This document shows, one piece after another, positions 35,795 through 48,116 of a stretch of 64,000 nucleotides of DNA. How positions within the stretch are numbered: position 1 is the first letter of the stretch; each line of letters starts with the position of its first letter. The position numbers and the translations under genes are program-made. The notes under the pieces are model-generated. The model was not told where the DNA came from, made no database searches, and saw only the letters and a list, made by a program, of their open reading frames with translations. This DNA comes from Phoenix dactylifera (Eukaryota > Streptophyta > Magnoliopsida > Arecales > Arecaceae), in NCBI RefSeq assembly GCF_009389715.1, contig NC_052402.1, positions 20,158,956 to 20,222,955 of the forward strand. Direction: 5' to 3'.

Positions 35795-37557
35795 ATTGTC
35801 ACTAGAGGTACAAATGGGTCGGGTTGATCCGTGACCCAACCCAACACGTCACGATTAAATCCGATCTAACCTATTTTAAAGGACCGATGGGGCTGGGTTA
35901 GATTGTAAAATTGAACCGGTTTTATTTTTGGGGTTGGATATGAGTTTTCTGAATTTTGGCTCAATCCAACCTAATCCACTTGAAATTTAAGTAATTTTGG
36001 GTTTCCAACTCTACGTCTCGACTCGACCCGAACCTGCTAAACCATTTGCGCCTGTGGGCCGCATGAGTGTAAGCCTTAGCGCCCAGCTAATGCTTAAGGC
36101 CCGACCCAAAGCTCTATGACTCTTAAGTCTTCTCTCTGATCTCTACTTTCTACCATTTCGTTTACCAATTTTGTGATTACTCAATTCCTCGTCATTTTGA
36201 TTTTCCACTAAGCTTCATCTCTTCCCCTCTTCTCTTCAGCCATCTCGAGTCCCAACCCGTCCGGCCATCCTAGATCAGCAAATTCCCATCAGCCATCGTT
36301 GTCTCTCCCAGACGACAGACCCTAGTCATAGTAGATTCGCCAATTCTTCTTTCCCATCGCATATCATAGTCGATCTCAATACCCTTTGGTCGTGCAAAAC
36401 CATAGATTCTGCATCTCTTTAGCGCCGAGTGACTTCGGCATCCTGTGACTTCGTCTTTCGATGACTTTGGCGTGCTTCATTCTGACTCTCAAGGTATCCG
36501 CCTCCTTCGAAACCCTAGAACTACATATTTAAGGAGAGTTGGGGGAGAAGCAGAGAGAGAGAGAAGCGATCGGCTCTATTTCCCTATCATATCTCGAGGT
36601 GACTTCGGTAAATCTCTCATCTTTCTTACTTTCTTCTTTGTTTTCTCGATTTCTATCAGTGCGTGAATCGTTGGATCGACGACGAATTAGGGTTCCAAGA
36701 ATTGAATGTACGTGCCCTCCCACTGCGTTTCGGCTTCCCCATTTTTTCATTTATAGAGGTTTTGAGGCTTTGAGCTGCTTTCTGGTTTTGTTTTGGAGTG
36801 GGGAGGCGGAGGGGGGGAATGGTGAGGGGAGAGTTTGATGGTGATGCTTGGTGATTTCTTTTGTTTGATTTGATTTGTGGAGTTTTGATCGGAGGAAGAT
36901 TCGGGTTGGGAGTCGGAATTTAGGTTATTTTTTGAATGTTTTGGTTGTTTTTTGGTGAACCACAGAATCAGGGTTGGCCGGTTGTTTTGCTTGAGGTATT
37001 TTGGTGGAATTTTTCATCGACATTTTATTTTAAATTTTTTTGTCTGGTTGTGTTTGGGGAATTTGGAGAAGTGGGTTAGGGTTAGAGGAGTTTGGCTTGA
37101 GTTTTCTTGGTGGTTTTTGGGAGCAAAGCTAAAATTTTTGGTAAGGTTATCCGTATTCTTTTGATTTTTTACTTCTTATATGGATTGTCTTACATGATGA
37201 ACTGTTTTGGTTTCTTATATGATCAGTAGTTTCTCCCATTTCTGAATTGGACCAAAAGCATATCCCTTTGCACTATCATGTGCCAATAGTCAACACAACA
37301 TGACATGCAAAACATATAGTGCTAGCAATTCACCAGCATAAGCACAACGCATGATAGTTTGCTACATCCCATAATGATGATTATACTTCAGTAACTTCTT
37401 GCAATACAAATATGAAACAAGCTCTCAATCATTTAGTTGCATTTCATGCTTATACATTTTTATTGAATTATGTGGAAAATAGGTTAATGTCCATAATGAG
37501 TTTTAATGAAAACACGGCTGAGTTTCAAGTATAGTTCGTTGTAGTAGTTCTCAAGCT

Positions 37558-39530
37558 ATGGAGACCTCTAATATAGATAGCTCCAAAGCAAGCGAAAAAA
37601 AGAGGTCGAAGATATGGAAGCATTATAGTGAGGTAAAAAACCAAAAGGACAAGGCTAAATATAATTACTGCCATTTTATTTTTTTCAGCCGATCCTAAAA
37701 ATGGAACAAGTCATTTTCACAAACATACAAAACATCGTAAGTCTAAAAAAATTTTTGATAGGAGTCAGAAATAGTTAATAGATATTGTGACTTCAAAAGA
37801 TGGTGTTGCATTGAATGAGTTGATTCCCTATTCTTTTGATCAAGAGCGAAGCTGCGAGGATCTTATAAGAATGGCAATTCTATATGAGTTTCCATATACA
37901 ACAGTTGAGCGCTTAGATTTTTAGAAATTTGTTAGAAATCTTAGACCTAAATTTTATGTTGTTTCAAGGACAATATTGGCATCTGATTGCTTTATAGCAT
38001 ATGAAAAAAAAAAAAGAAGACTTGATGATTTGTTTAAGGCAAACTGTGGAAGAATTAGCTTAACATCTGATATATGGATATCAAAATTAGATATTGGAAT
38101 GCATGTGTCTCACTGCATATTACATTGCTAATGATTAGAAACTTAAAAACCATCTTATCAATTTTAAGATGGTTCCTTCACCATATACAGGTTTAGTCGC
38201 TAGTAATTGTATAACTAGCTGCAGTTTATCTTGGAATATCGAGAAAAAATTGGGTTCAATCATCCTTGATAATTTGTCAGAAAATACAATTATGGCCATG
38301 GAACTTCAAAGACAATTTAGAAGAGATCTACTTTTGGATGGTAAGTTCTTTTATGTGCGTTGTTGTGCACATATTCTTAATTTGATTGTAAAGGATGGGT
38401 TGAAGATAGTGGAGGGTGCTATTCATAGGATTCACGAGGCTGTTAAATATGTAAAATAATCTCAAGCAAGATTAGAAATTTTATGGAAATTGTGAAACAA
38501 TTAAATATGAATGGTAAGAAAAGGATATGCATAGATGTACATACTCGTTGGAATTTTATGTATCTCATAATAGATGATGCTATACAATTCAAAGATATGT
38601 TTATGCAACTTGAGGCACGAGATCCTAATTTTGAAGATGCGCCAATTGAGGAAGATTGGTCTAAAAGCACTATTATTTGTAACTTCTTAAAGGTTTTTCA
38701 TCATATAACTGATTTTTTTCACAAACAAAATGTCCAACTACAAATTTGTATTTCTATAAAATTTGGAGAATTCAGATGCTATTAATTCAAGAATCTAGGA
38801 GTTCAAATATAGTTGTGACAATGATGGTCTTAAAGATGCAAGAAAAATTTGACAAATATTGGAAGGAATGCTCTCACATTCTTACCGTAGGGGTTGTTCT
38901 TAATCCAAGACATAAGATGAAGCTTATTAGGTATTGTTTCAGAAAATCTATGGTAATGTTGACTATGTTTCATGTGAGATCAAGAAAGTGTATGATGTTC
39001 TTGAAAATCTTTATGATCATTATACAATATTATACGGTGCAAATGTCTCTCATGTTCGAGTGGAGGAGATGGTGTCTACATCTCATGGTAGAGGAGATGA
39101 GATTCTTTTTTTTGCAAGACTATGAAGAATTTATCCAAGAAGAAGAAGTTGCCCAACCATCCAAGTCATAAAATAGAGATTTACTTGGAAGAGAAGATAT
39201 TTTATGATCTCTAATTTGGATGTTTGCATTAAAACATAAATCAATATTACTAATAAAAATGACTTGCAATGTTCTTTTTTTGAGCAGGTTCATTTATTAG
39301 GAAATCAAAATTTTGACATTTTAGACTATTGGAGATTCAATGAATCAAAATATTTAATATTATCTAAGATGGTACATGATATCTTGGCAATTTCTGTGTC
39401 TATCGTTGCATCTGAGTCTGTATTAATTCAGCATTGCTAGCAAGGTTTTGGATGATTTCTGTAGTAGTCTATCCCTGGATACGGTTAAAGCATTATATAA
39501 TATACACACAAGATTGGCTTTGAGACATCT
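37558..39530 (+). pseudogene. Decayed hAT transposase
   Basis: ATG at 37558 opens a BED-finger-like start ('SKIWKHYSEV…NYC', then 'GTSHFHKHTKH'). Many frameshifts and stops follow. Recognisable core text includes 'ISLTSDIW' (about 38057), 'FYVRCCAHILNLIVKDGL' (about 38349), 'VHTRWNFMYLI' (about 38540) and a C-terminal dimerisation remnant 'FDILDYWRF…DILAISVSIVASESV' (about 39311-39420). It differs clearly from the intact copy at 28.9 kb, so it belongs to another hAT lineage. The 36100-37550 stretch upstream looks like its leader: pyrimidine-rich, with the 'aaaccctag' word common in plant 5' regions. Confidence 0.8.
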
Positions 39531-39609
39531 TGCCTTATCTTGCAGGTTCAATTTTTTAAAAAATCCATAAACTTTATCATATACTAGTGGTTTAAAACTT
39601 TTCTTTTTT

Positions 39610-40565
39610 TTTTTTGGTACAACGGCTGCTCATACTGCTCTAGCATGAGTACAACTAGCACAGTAGAGAAAAAAGAGATGGCATAAGGGTGGAGGGGCGG
39701 CCACAAAATATGTCCAAAGAACCTCTCCTGAGTAGTGAGGAATGAAGGAGGCGACCAAATCTGCCACCTTGTTTGCCTTCCAATACATATAAGTAGCCTG
39801 AAATGAGCCACAATCTCTTACCATCTTGTGGATATCCCAGAGTAGTGGGTTGCCATCGCCCTACCGATCCTCATTCTGAAACCACTCAATCACCATAGCC
39901 GAGTCCCCTTACAAAAAGATGTTGTCAGCCCCTAGAATATGCCTCGCGTAGGTGATGCCCTCTCAAGCTATCCTGAGCTCCGCCCCTATAGCTATCATGT
40001 CATAGCTACGACGCCCTCCACCAGCAATCAGTCTGGAGTTATGATCCCTGATTATAAAACCCATACCTCCTCTGTCTCCACCAATGGACACACTGCCGTC
40101 GAAATTCACCTTAAGATGGCCAAGGGGCGGGGGCTCCCAAGAGACAAGAGTAAATCTAGGCGCAGCAGCAGCAAAGTGGGAGTTCTAAATGTCCCTAGCT
40201 ATCTCGGATGAAGTTGTCATGGTAGTATTAATGAACTCAATAGCATGAAGGAGAGCTCTATCCATCACAAACCTCGGGGATGTCTTCCTACCTTCAAAGA
40301 AGCGGGTGTTTTTGTCCAAACAGATGGGATAGGTCAAATAAGCACAAGTGATGCCCCGCTCAATAGAACTCGATCTCCACAAGAAATCCCTTAGATGGCG
40401 TAGAAGCTCCTCATCCAACCCCACAGACCACAGTATAAAAAATGAAGCCCTCCTCCAAACCTGCACTGCCCGAGGGCAACCGAGAAGAACATGGTTGATA
40501 AACTCCTCCATGTCAGGGCACTCCTCACACATCGGAGTAGTCCTCACGGCCCTCCTGGCCACCAC
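39610..40565 (-). pseudogene. LINE zf-RVT and RNase H domains (3' half)
   Basis: The reverse strand encodes 'CEECPDMEEFINHVLLGC', the C-x2-C…H-x4-C pattern of the zinc-binding domain after plant LINE reverse transcriptase, then 'AVQVWRRA'. Further downstream come 'HLKVNFDGSVSIGGDRGGMGF', 'AIGAELRIAWEGI' and 'YWKANKVADLVAS', the D-E-D positions of RNase H. Several stops are present. The zinc-binding box begins on the other side of the gypsy element, at 55534 upward. Confidence 0.8.
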
Positions 40566-40915
40566 TGATGCAGCACAACTGCGGGGAAAGAGGAGAAGAA
40601 GGAAGAACAAGAGAGGGAGAAGGAAGAAGAGGTTCTAAGGACGCAGGAAGAAGAGAAGGGGAGGAGGAGGAAGAAGAAGATAAGATGTGGGGGAAAAGAA
40701 AGTTCTTAATCATTCATTCATTAAAACCCTAATCATGAAAATAGTTCCCTATATATAGGGCCAAATAAACACAATTAACATAAAACCCCCTTACACAAAA
40801 ATAAATCCTAATAAGCCTACAAATAACATAAATAAGCCCTAAAATGCAAATAAACTCAGAAATAAAAATAAAACAAATGTGCAAATAAAATGGTCCCTAG
40901 CTGATGTCCCCATCA
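40566..40915 (-). repeat. 3' LTR of the reverse-strand gypsy element
   Basis: In element orientation it starts tgatggggacatcag and ends gtgctgcatca. A palindromic TATA-like ctatatatag lies at about 40748-40757. On the element strand an A/G-rich tract (ccaagaggagt) precedes it as the polypurine tract. Confidence 0.93.
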
Positions 40916-40929
40916 ACTCCTCTTGGATG

Positions 40930-41720
40930 GGAAAAACTGGACCCCGTCGAGTACAGGTTTGGCCGGCTATCGTACTGCTCCAGAAGATCGGGGTCAAGGC
41001 GCTGCAACTGTGCTCTGGAAATCTACGTCACATCAGACTTTGATCGACCTTTCTACCGAACAAGGTAATGTTGGTAACCACCATTCCTGGTTGAAATAAC
41101 CTGCTCATCCAATATATGTTCTATTTGTTCTCTGCGTGCATGAAATTTGGGAGGTGGTGGTTCAACAGCAGGTAATAGGTCAGGGTGTCCAACATGGGCA
41201 GGTATATCAATAAAGGGGTCAGAAGGCATGAATATTATCTTTTTGTATGGGACTAAATCTTCAATATTAAATATCGCACTAATTTCATAGTATTCAGGAA
41301 GATCCACAACATATGCATTCGAACTGATTTTCTTTAAGATTTTGAACGGTTCTGCACTCCAAGTTTGCAATTTCTTAAACGTATCTGAAGAAAATCGTTC
41401 AAGCCTAATTCTTATCATGACGTAATCTTTTTCACTTAGCTCTTTATAACGTCTGCGTAAATCAGCAAGAAATTTATATTTTAAGTTATTAAAGTGACTA
41501 CAATTGCTGATTTCTTGATGCAATAAATGTGGATGTGATGCAATTGATTGTGCAGACTCAAAGACTCTATACTGATGAGACATGAAAAACAGGTCTATGG
41601 GTTGCTTAGGTTTGTAATCATGCACCACTTTGAATGGACTCATACCTATGGACTTGTTAACCAAACTATTACATGCAAACTCAACTGTCGGTAACATTAA
41701 ATTTTAGGTCATAGCATATG
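40930..41720 (-). pseudogene. Integrase C-terminus and chromodomain-like tail of the gypsy element
   Basis: The reverse strand reads 'FACNSLVNKSIGMSPF' (end of the integrase core), 'YKPKQPIDL', 'LQTWSAEPFKILKKISSNAYVVDLP' (the GPF/Y-type region) and 'EHILDEQVISTRNGGYQHYLVR', the start of a chromodomain-like fold. Two in-frame stops follow (after 'YLVR' and after 'SDVT') before 'QLQRLDPDLLEQY'. Integrase catalytic residues are missing because the core was deleted. Confidence 0.85.
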
Positions 41721-41739
41721 CATTCGAACTACCAGAAAA

Positions 41740-42200
41740 CACGCATATAGTGACGGAGATTCCCGTCACTATACCGTGTTTCCAGTTACTAATACGGAAT
41801 TTGTGACCGGAGCTCTCGTCACTGAATTGGTTACAAAAACATGTGTCACTAAATTCTCAGTGACGACGGCGATTCTTGTCACTAACCTTTGTGACAGAAT
41901 CGCCGTCACTAAGCCGTTACAAATTCAAGAATTAAATATTTAAGAAATTACATATTTTCTGTCACTATCCAGTTGCGACGTTAGTGACGGAGGTAACTTG
42001 GTCACTGATTTTGTCACAGAATGCGGTCACAAGTTTGGTCACTGACCCTCAAGACAAGGTTACCGTCACTAATTTGTTACAAACGTTCTGAGCAAAATCA
42101 ATTTTTATTAACCAAAATTCTGTCACTAAGTTTATGACTGCTCGTTACAATACTTGGTAAACAATTTCGTAACCAAAATTTGGTCACTGATTACAATCTA
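41740..42200. repeat. CACTA left subterminal repeats
   Basis: Many short direct and inverted copies of gtgacgg, cgtcactaa, ggtcactga and gttacaaa. The partner array at the other end (about 52930-53160) has the same words in mirror orientation. Such arrays are protein-binding sites in En/Spm elements. Confidence 0.8.
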
Positions 42201-42432
42201 ATAACCTGGTATATTTGGTACATTGATTGGCTCATAATAATAATAATAATAATAATATCATTAACAGCAAAGGCATTCAATATTACGCAAAAGTCATTTA
42301 AAATATCATTCAAAATAGGCATCAACATGTCCTAAATCCATCAAAATCAAAGTCTAAAAATATGTCATAGAGATCAACAGAGATTTCATTCCTCCTAGGA
42401 ATGCAAAGACCTATCATCTAAGGCAAAAGCAA

Positions 42433-43406
42433 TCATAATGAAGCATGATCAGCAGAACCAGATTCACCATTACTCCCCTGATCTACATGCCTTGGTCCAA
42501 AGCCAATCTCTTCTCTCATCTTTTGAAGAACCTCCTCTTGCCATTTTTTCTTTTCCTGCTCAAGAATACGTAGAAGGTCTTCACGTGTGTACAGCTCTGG
42601 AGCTTGACTTGTAGAGGTGGAAGAGGATGATGATTGCCCAATAATTCTAGTGAGATCCTCTAGGGGACTAAAGCCATAGACATGGCCATGAGTTGGGACA
42701 CCAGTTGCCTCAAACCACAAGTCATAATCATGTGGAGGAGCATCTGAGGTAGAGGCATCACCATAATTTTTGGAGTATTCAGCTGAATACTTTGCCTTCC
42801 AGTTGATTTAAAAGAAGAGAAAAATATTATGGTGGATCAAACAAGAGATAAACATGAGCAAGCTCAATAATATTTATGAATCATAAAAAAATTATACTTA
42901 CCATGATAGCTTCACTTCTCTTATCTACATATCCTCCCATGCCTTGCTTTGTCTTATGCGTCCGATTAAAAGATTCAACTATTGTTGGCTCCCTACCTAA
43001 CATTAATTTCTACAAAAGAGAAAAGAAAAAATTCATTAACATATAATGGGCTGATTGGAGATGATTGAACAATAATATAAAAATTATTATAGAAATCTAA
43101 TTGAATAAAGATGTGTACCAGTCGTTCGTCATGATTGACAAATGCGATTGATCCTCCACAGTGTTTAGAGATGCTACCATTCTTCATGGTGTTTCTATTG
43201 TTTTTGTTGGCTTCTGATTTCTTCTTCCATTTTGGGGAGATCCAAATGTCAATTAGCTTATTCCAATTTTTTCTAGAGATCCAATTAGGGGGTTTATCAC
43301 GAGCTCTATTTAAATCTCCTTTTGCTTCCAGAAGCTTTTGGCTTCTGACCCTCCCTAATGAGGTTATCAACCGTCGCTGACAATGCTTGTTCCAAACTTG
43401 ATGCAC
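42433..43406 (-). CDS. CACTA TNPA-like protein (plant transposase, Transposase_24 family)
   Basis: Three reverse-strand exons are visible, with phase-matched GT-AG borders: about 43406-43119, 43009-42902 and 42795-42433. Key text is 'WNKLIDIWISPKWKKKSEANKNNR' with 'HCGGSIAF' (exon 1), 'EPTIVESFNRTHKTKQG' (exon 2) and 'KYSAEYSKNYG', 'HDYDLWFEATG' and a coiled-coil-like 'EQEKKKWQEEVLQKMREE' (exon 3). This domain is the DNA-binding partner protein of CACTA elements, which binds subterminal repeats and helps the TNPD transposase. No lesion is seen in these exons. The 5' exon is not located; a GC-rich open stretch at 44417-44797 on the same strand may be leader. Confidence 0.78.
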
Positions 43407-44407
43407 ATGAGGAATTAATCTTTACAAGTTATCTGTTCATTCATCTAATACCAGCAATATTCAAAAAGCATTTAATCTTTACAAAGACAAGGAATACAAG
43501 TCAAATCATCCAAATTTACATATGGAATACTATCTGCTTCACATAGAACAAATGTCAATATACATGATCGCCTCTGATGCTAGGAAAGCATGGTACTTCT
43601 TAGCAAGCTTTTTGACCAGCTTCTTGATTGCACACTGGAAATAAGTCACAATCATGATGCAACACCACTTTCCACCACTTTCCATTTTTCCTTGCAGATG
43701 AACAATGATTGTAGAAATGAATAACATGACGAAGAAATTAAAATTCATGAACTTTACAGAGTCCCAACCCATCAACCCTCAAAATTACAACAGCTTATTT
43801 TTCAACAAAGCTTATTTTAAGATTACAACAGAGCTGCAAATGGGTTTATTTTAGACATCAAAGGTCTAAAATCCATGAGCTTATTTTAAGATTACAACAG
43901 AACTGGCAGAAGAAACTATCAAAGGTCTAAAATCCATGAGCTTATTTTCATATGAAATTACAACAGAGCTGGCAAATGGGTTTAAGATTTTTTAAACAGA
44001 GCTTATTTTAGACAAGTCTCTCCACTCACTATAATAATCTACTGATTCAACATGTAAGGTTGCAAGCAAGTTGGGCTGCAAATGGGTTTAAGATTATTTT
44101 TTTTTTGTTAAATAATTCATTGGGTTTTCAACTCGAGTTGCATCAAGAATAATCCCAGCATATTAAATGAGAGGGGGGCGTCGACGGATCCACAGGCGAA
44201 GATGACACATATAGTCTTTCTTTGTACGCTATGCCAGATAATGACTAGATGAAGATGAACACAAAGAGATGCAAACACAGGATCATGTATATAATCGAAA
44301 AGCGCGGCGCCGGATCCACAGGCGGAGACCCTCGGTAGGTTCCTTCCCCCTTCCTCTTCCTCTTCTTCGTTTCTTTTATTTTGTTATCATGGGGTAAAAG
44401 GAAATGG

Positions 44408-44740
44408 GGTTAGGGTTTACCTCCAGGAAGAACCAGTCGTGGGTTCTGAAAACCCTAGCCGACGAGCAAGAAGGAGGGGGGCGTCGACGGGGTGATGTAG
44501 CCGTGATGATCTCGTCCCGGGTGAGAAGGAGATGAACACAGGTGCCGAGCAAAGAGATAATGAAACCCTTGGTAGGTTAGGGTTTACCTCCGGGAAGAAC
44601 CAATTGTGGGTTCTGAAAACCCTAGACGACGAGCACGAAGGAGGGGGGCGTCGACGAGGTGATGTAGCCGCGATCGGGAGGCGTGATGTAGCCGTGGTCG
44701 CCGTCGACGGGGAGGCAAAAATGGTCGGCAAGGGGGAGCC
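44408..44740. repeat. Tandem duplication of about 167 bp in the CACTA leader
   Basis: Two copies of a segment starting ttagggtttacctcc, followed by ggaagaacca and later aaaaccctag and ggaggggggcgtcgacg, start at about 44410 and 44577. They differ at several positions. A shorter related piece lies at about 44170. The GC content is far above the surroundings, which might reflect a captured host gene leader. Confidence 0.7.
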
Positions 44741-45072
44741 GGAGAGGAGAGGCCGGAGGTGGAGGAGAGGAGAGGAGATGGGAAGCTGCGATGCCAAATC
44801 CCTAACCCTCCAATCGGGACGACGCCAAACTTTTAATCGAGACCGGGGATAGGGAAGTACTTCGAGTCACAGCTCCAAATCGGGACTCGACTAAGTCGGT
44901 CCGCAAGCCAAATTTCATTTCAAACTATTTTTTATCTATAAGGCTGATTGGACGGAACTTGCAGGAAAAAATATTTTTGAACTATAAAGCATGGTAGAAA
45001 AATCCCAGACCTTCTTTCAAAATCCAACCCCATTGCAGGAAAGTAGCAATAGGGGTGCAAATGGGTCATAGC

Positions 45073-47876
45073 TGTAATAACCCCAAAATATTTTTTTTTA
45101 TATAAAAAGGGATAGAATAGTCCTTTTCAATTAATATAAGGGGTAAAATTGGAAGGAATCAAAAGATAATGGCATAGTTGTAGATCCGTTGAAGTGGTAA
45201 GGGCAAAATGGGAAATTTTAGAGTTTGATTTGACTTAAATGGGGGTTGTCTGGCGGTGGGTTGGCTGAGAAGAGGGAATTGAGACAGAGAGGGAGAGGAG
45301 GTCTCAGGCGTGGAAACACAGAGAGAGGGAAAAAGAGAAGAAGAAGAAGAAGAAAGAGGGAGGGGATTCGAGGTGCAAGGAAGCTCCGGTTGCGCTTCTA
45401 GCTGAAGGAAAAAGTATAGATCTCCTTCCCCTCTACGCAAGGACCTCGATTTTCAAAAAGAAAAAGGTAAATATCCGTCCCTATCTAGTCTTTTGGTGAC
45501 ATTAGGCTATACAAAGGGTGGATGTAGTCTAGAGGAGTCAGATAAGGGTTGTAGAGGTGGTTAAAAGAGAAAGAATCGGATTTCGACAAATTTTTCTGGC
45601 ACTACGGAAAAACTGTGTCGAAGTCCCAAATTCGGCGAATTATTTAGGGGGTCAAACGACCTCCGATAGCAATGCATGTTACCTCTTTAGAATTCCCTAT
45701 GAGTGTAGAATGTTAGGTAAAAATTTCATCAAATTTGGAGTTTGGAAAGTGGATCAAACCCGGGATGAAGTAACCGGCTGTCAGTCCGGGTTACTGTTCA
45801 TCCGGGTGGGAAAATAAGAAATTTTATGCCAAAATAGGGTATTAAGCCTAGATTAGGCTAAGGGAGACCTTGTACTCGTGCAAGGGAGTCCCTAATACAC
45901 ATAAATGATGAGTTAATTAATAGAAAAAGAAAAAGAGAAAGAAAAGAAAAGATTTAGGGAACGGGGAAGTTGAATCAATTAAAGTTCCCTATGTTATAAT
46001 TGGCACGTAGATTATAGCCCTTGATACAAGACTAAATGTATTGTAAATGCATGTCACAGTTGGGCAAGAAGCTAGGGAACAGGAGGAAGAAGTTTTCCAC
46101 TGCCTGCTGTAGAATTCTAGAGGCGTATCGAGGCCGTGCCGGATTGGCAGGTGAGTGGGAGTCATGTACTTTGCACCATGAGCATCCTTAATTCATTTTC
46201 ATGAATGTCGCCAAGTGCGAATTGATTCCACTTGAGCATATTGATTGATATTCTAGTAGATTCCTCTATAATCTTGATTCTCCATGCTTGATTATTCTGT
46301 ACATGCATTTGAGGGAACATTGAGAGGAATTACGAGGGGTTGATGAGTAATCAAATTGATTCCGAATTGTGAAATAACTTCTTTTGTAAATTGATTTCAT
46401 TTTCTCTATTTCAAAGACTTGTAGAGCCCTTCTCATGGTATATTGAGTTGCATTGTACTCCCGTGATTCCTCACTCCCAACCCTGATGTTAGTTATAATT
46501 GGGTCGTGGCCGAGTGAGTGGTAGTCTTGATTATGCTCCTTTTTAGTAGAGTATTGGGAGGGTGCATTATGGCATTTATGCATGGCTTGGCAGTATCTGC
46601 AGGACACCTATAGTCGATGGGGTTGAACATCGGCCTTTGTGCACATAGTAGCCTTCTGGGTGGGCGGAGCCCAGTCCCTTCCTAGGGGGGACACGGCCCT
46701 AGGCGTAGGATCGGCCGGTCCTACGACTTATATTCTGCTTGCCGCCGGGCATAGTAAGACCCCGCGAGGTGCAGTATGGCTTTCCGCGGATGTAGAATTC
46801 CCGCGAGGTGCCGTTTAGTATGTAGATGTGAGATGGATTTCTGTTCTGGATACTGGCCTGCATTTATATGATCAATGTGGTGTCTTATCCTGCATATGCA
46901 TGTGACAGTGGGGAGTTGTTGCTGGTTCGCCTGGGGCGTAAAACCCACCTCCCGACAGCTGTCTAGTGGTGATTTATATATTGGTGTGGTGTCATATTCG
47001 ATGTATGCATATGGCAGTAGGGAGTTGTTGCTGGTTCGCCTGGGGCGTAAAACCCACCTCCCGATAGCTGTCTTGTTGATGATTCAGCCTATTGACACCT
47101 GATTTATATGATTCAGTACTATGACCTGTTGAACATATTCATGAGTAGCATATATGTTGACTTGATTATTCCATATATGCTTCAGATGAGTTGATATTGA
47201 TTGTGGTGATATTGATGATTTACTCCATATTCTTTATGTTGAGTTCATGTTCATCTTGTTATTGATCTTGAGATTTTACCTCGAGCCATGATTATATCTT
47301 GTCTCATGTGCATAGTACTCTCTACTCCACTCACTGAGTATTTATATACTCACTCCCCAGTTTGATGTTTTTGATTGCAGGAAAGGTATTGTATAGAGAG
47401 GAGCAGGATTAGTGGTTGCCTGCTAGCTGTGCCGCTCCATAGTATAGTATAGTATAATGTAAATAGAGGTTTATACCTTTTGGTGTATTATAAACCTTCT
47501 ATTGTATATAGTGCATAGTTACAGTCATAGATCTTGTTGTGGATATGGGTTTGACCATGGATGGAATGGGAACCAGATTTTTATACAGATGAGTTATATG
47601 CCTGAGATAATGTATTAATATATATTGTCCAGGTTCATTATGTGACGGATTATGTGATTGCTGCTCTGACAGGTAGTGTGTTGTATGTATTGAGATAATC
47701 CTGACAGGTCACTATAGAAAAAGTGATCATTTTGTGCATGCATCATGCCAAATTTTTCAAGATTTATTGATGATTGATAGGTAGTAGGGTTCTACGCGGT
47801 GGCTGGTGGCCTTATGCCTACCCGCACCCTAGGACCGTCGCGGCGGCCCGCCGGGAACGGGGCGGGGGTCGTGACA
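45073..47876 (+). repeat. 5' LTR of the Tekay-like element
   Basis: It holds a purine-rich segment, then a roughly 105-bp tandem duplication at about 46870-47080 built around gttgttgctggttcgcctgg. The open frames inside (for example 45557-45817) recur identically in the 3' LTR and are not genes. Confidence 0.95.
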
Positions 47877-47881
47877 AAGCT

Positions 47882-47893
47882 TGGTATCAGAGC
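47882..47893 (+). other. Primer-binding site (initiator tRNA-Met)
   Basis: tggtatcagagc lies five bases after the 5' LTR. It matches the complement of the plant initiator tRNA-Met 3' end, as used by most plant gypsy and copia elements. Confidence 0.9.
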
Positions 47894-48116
47894 AAAGGTT
47901 AAGAAAAGTCCTGTCAGAGCAATAGGATGAGTCAGGATTAAGTATAGGATTATACTATGGAGCATAGAATTTTTCTGTATGTTATTTTATGAGTCATTTA
48001 CAACTCAGTAAAATATATCATGACTCAGTGTGTAACGACCATCCTCTCTTTTTGACTTTTTTAGAGAGATATAAAGAATACCTCCAAGGAGAGGACCTAC
48101 TCGTCCTGGAAAGAGG

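Noticed and set aside
36445..37164. Possible host gene 5' region with aaaccctag
   Set aside because: It lies inside the boundaries of the outermost hAT and directly upstream of its transposase, so it is read as the element's leader.
45159..47102. Short open frames that recur at 49885-51675
   Set aside because: They lie in both LTRs of the Tekay-like element and are non-coding LTR sequence.
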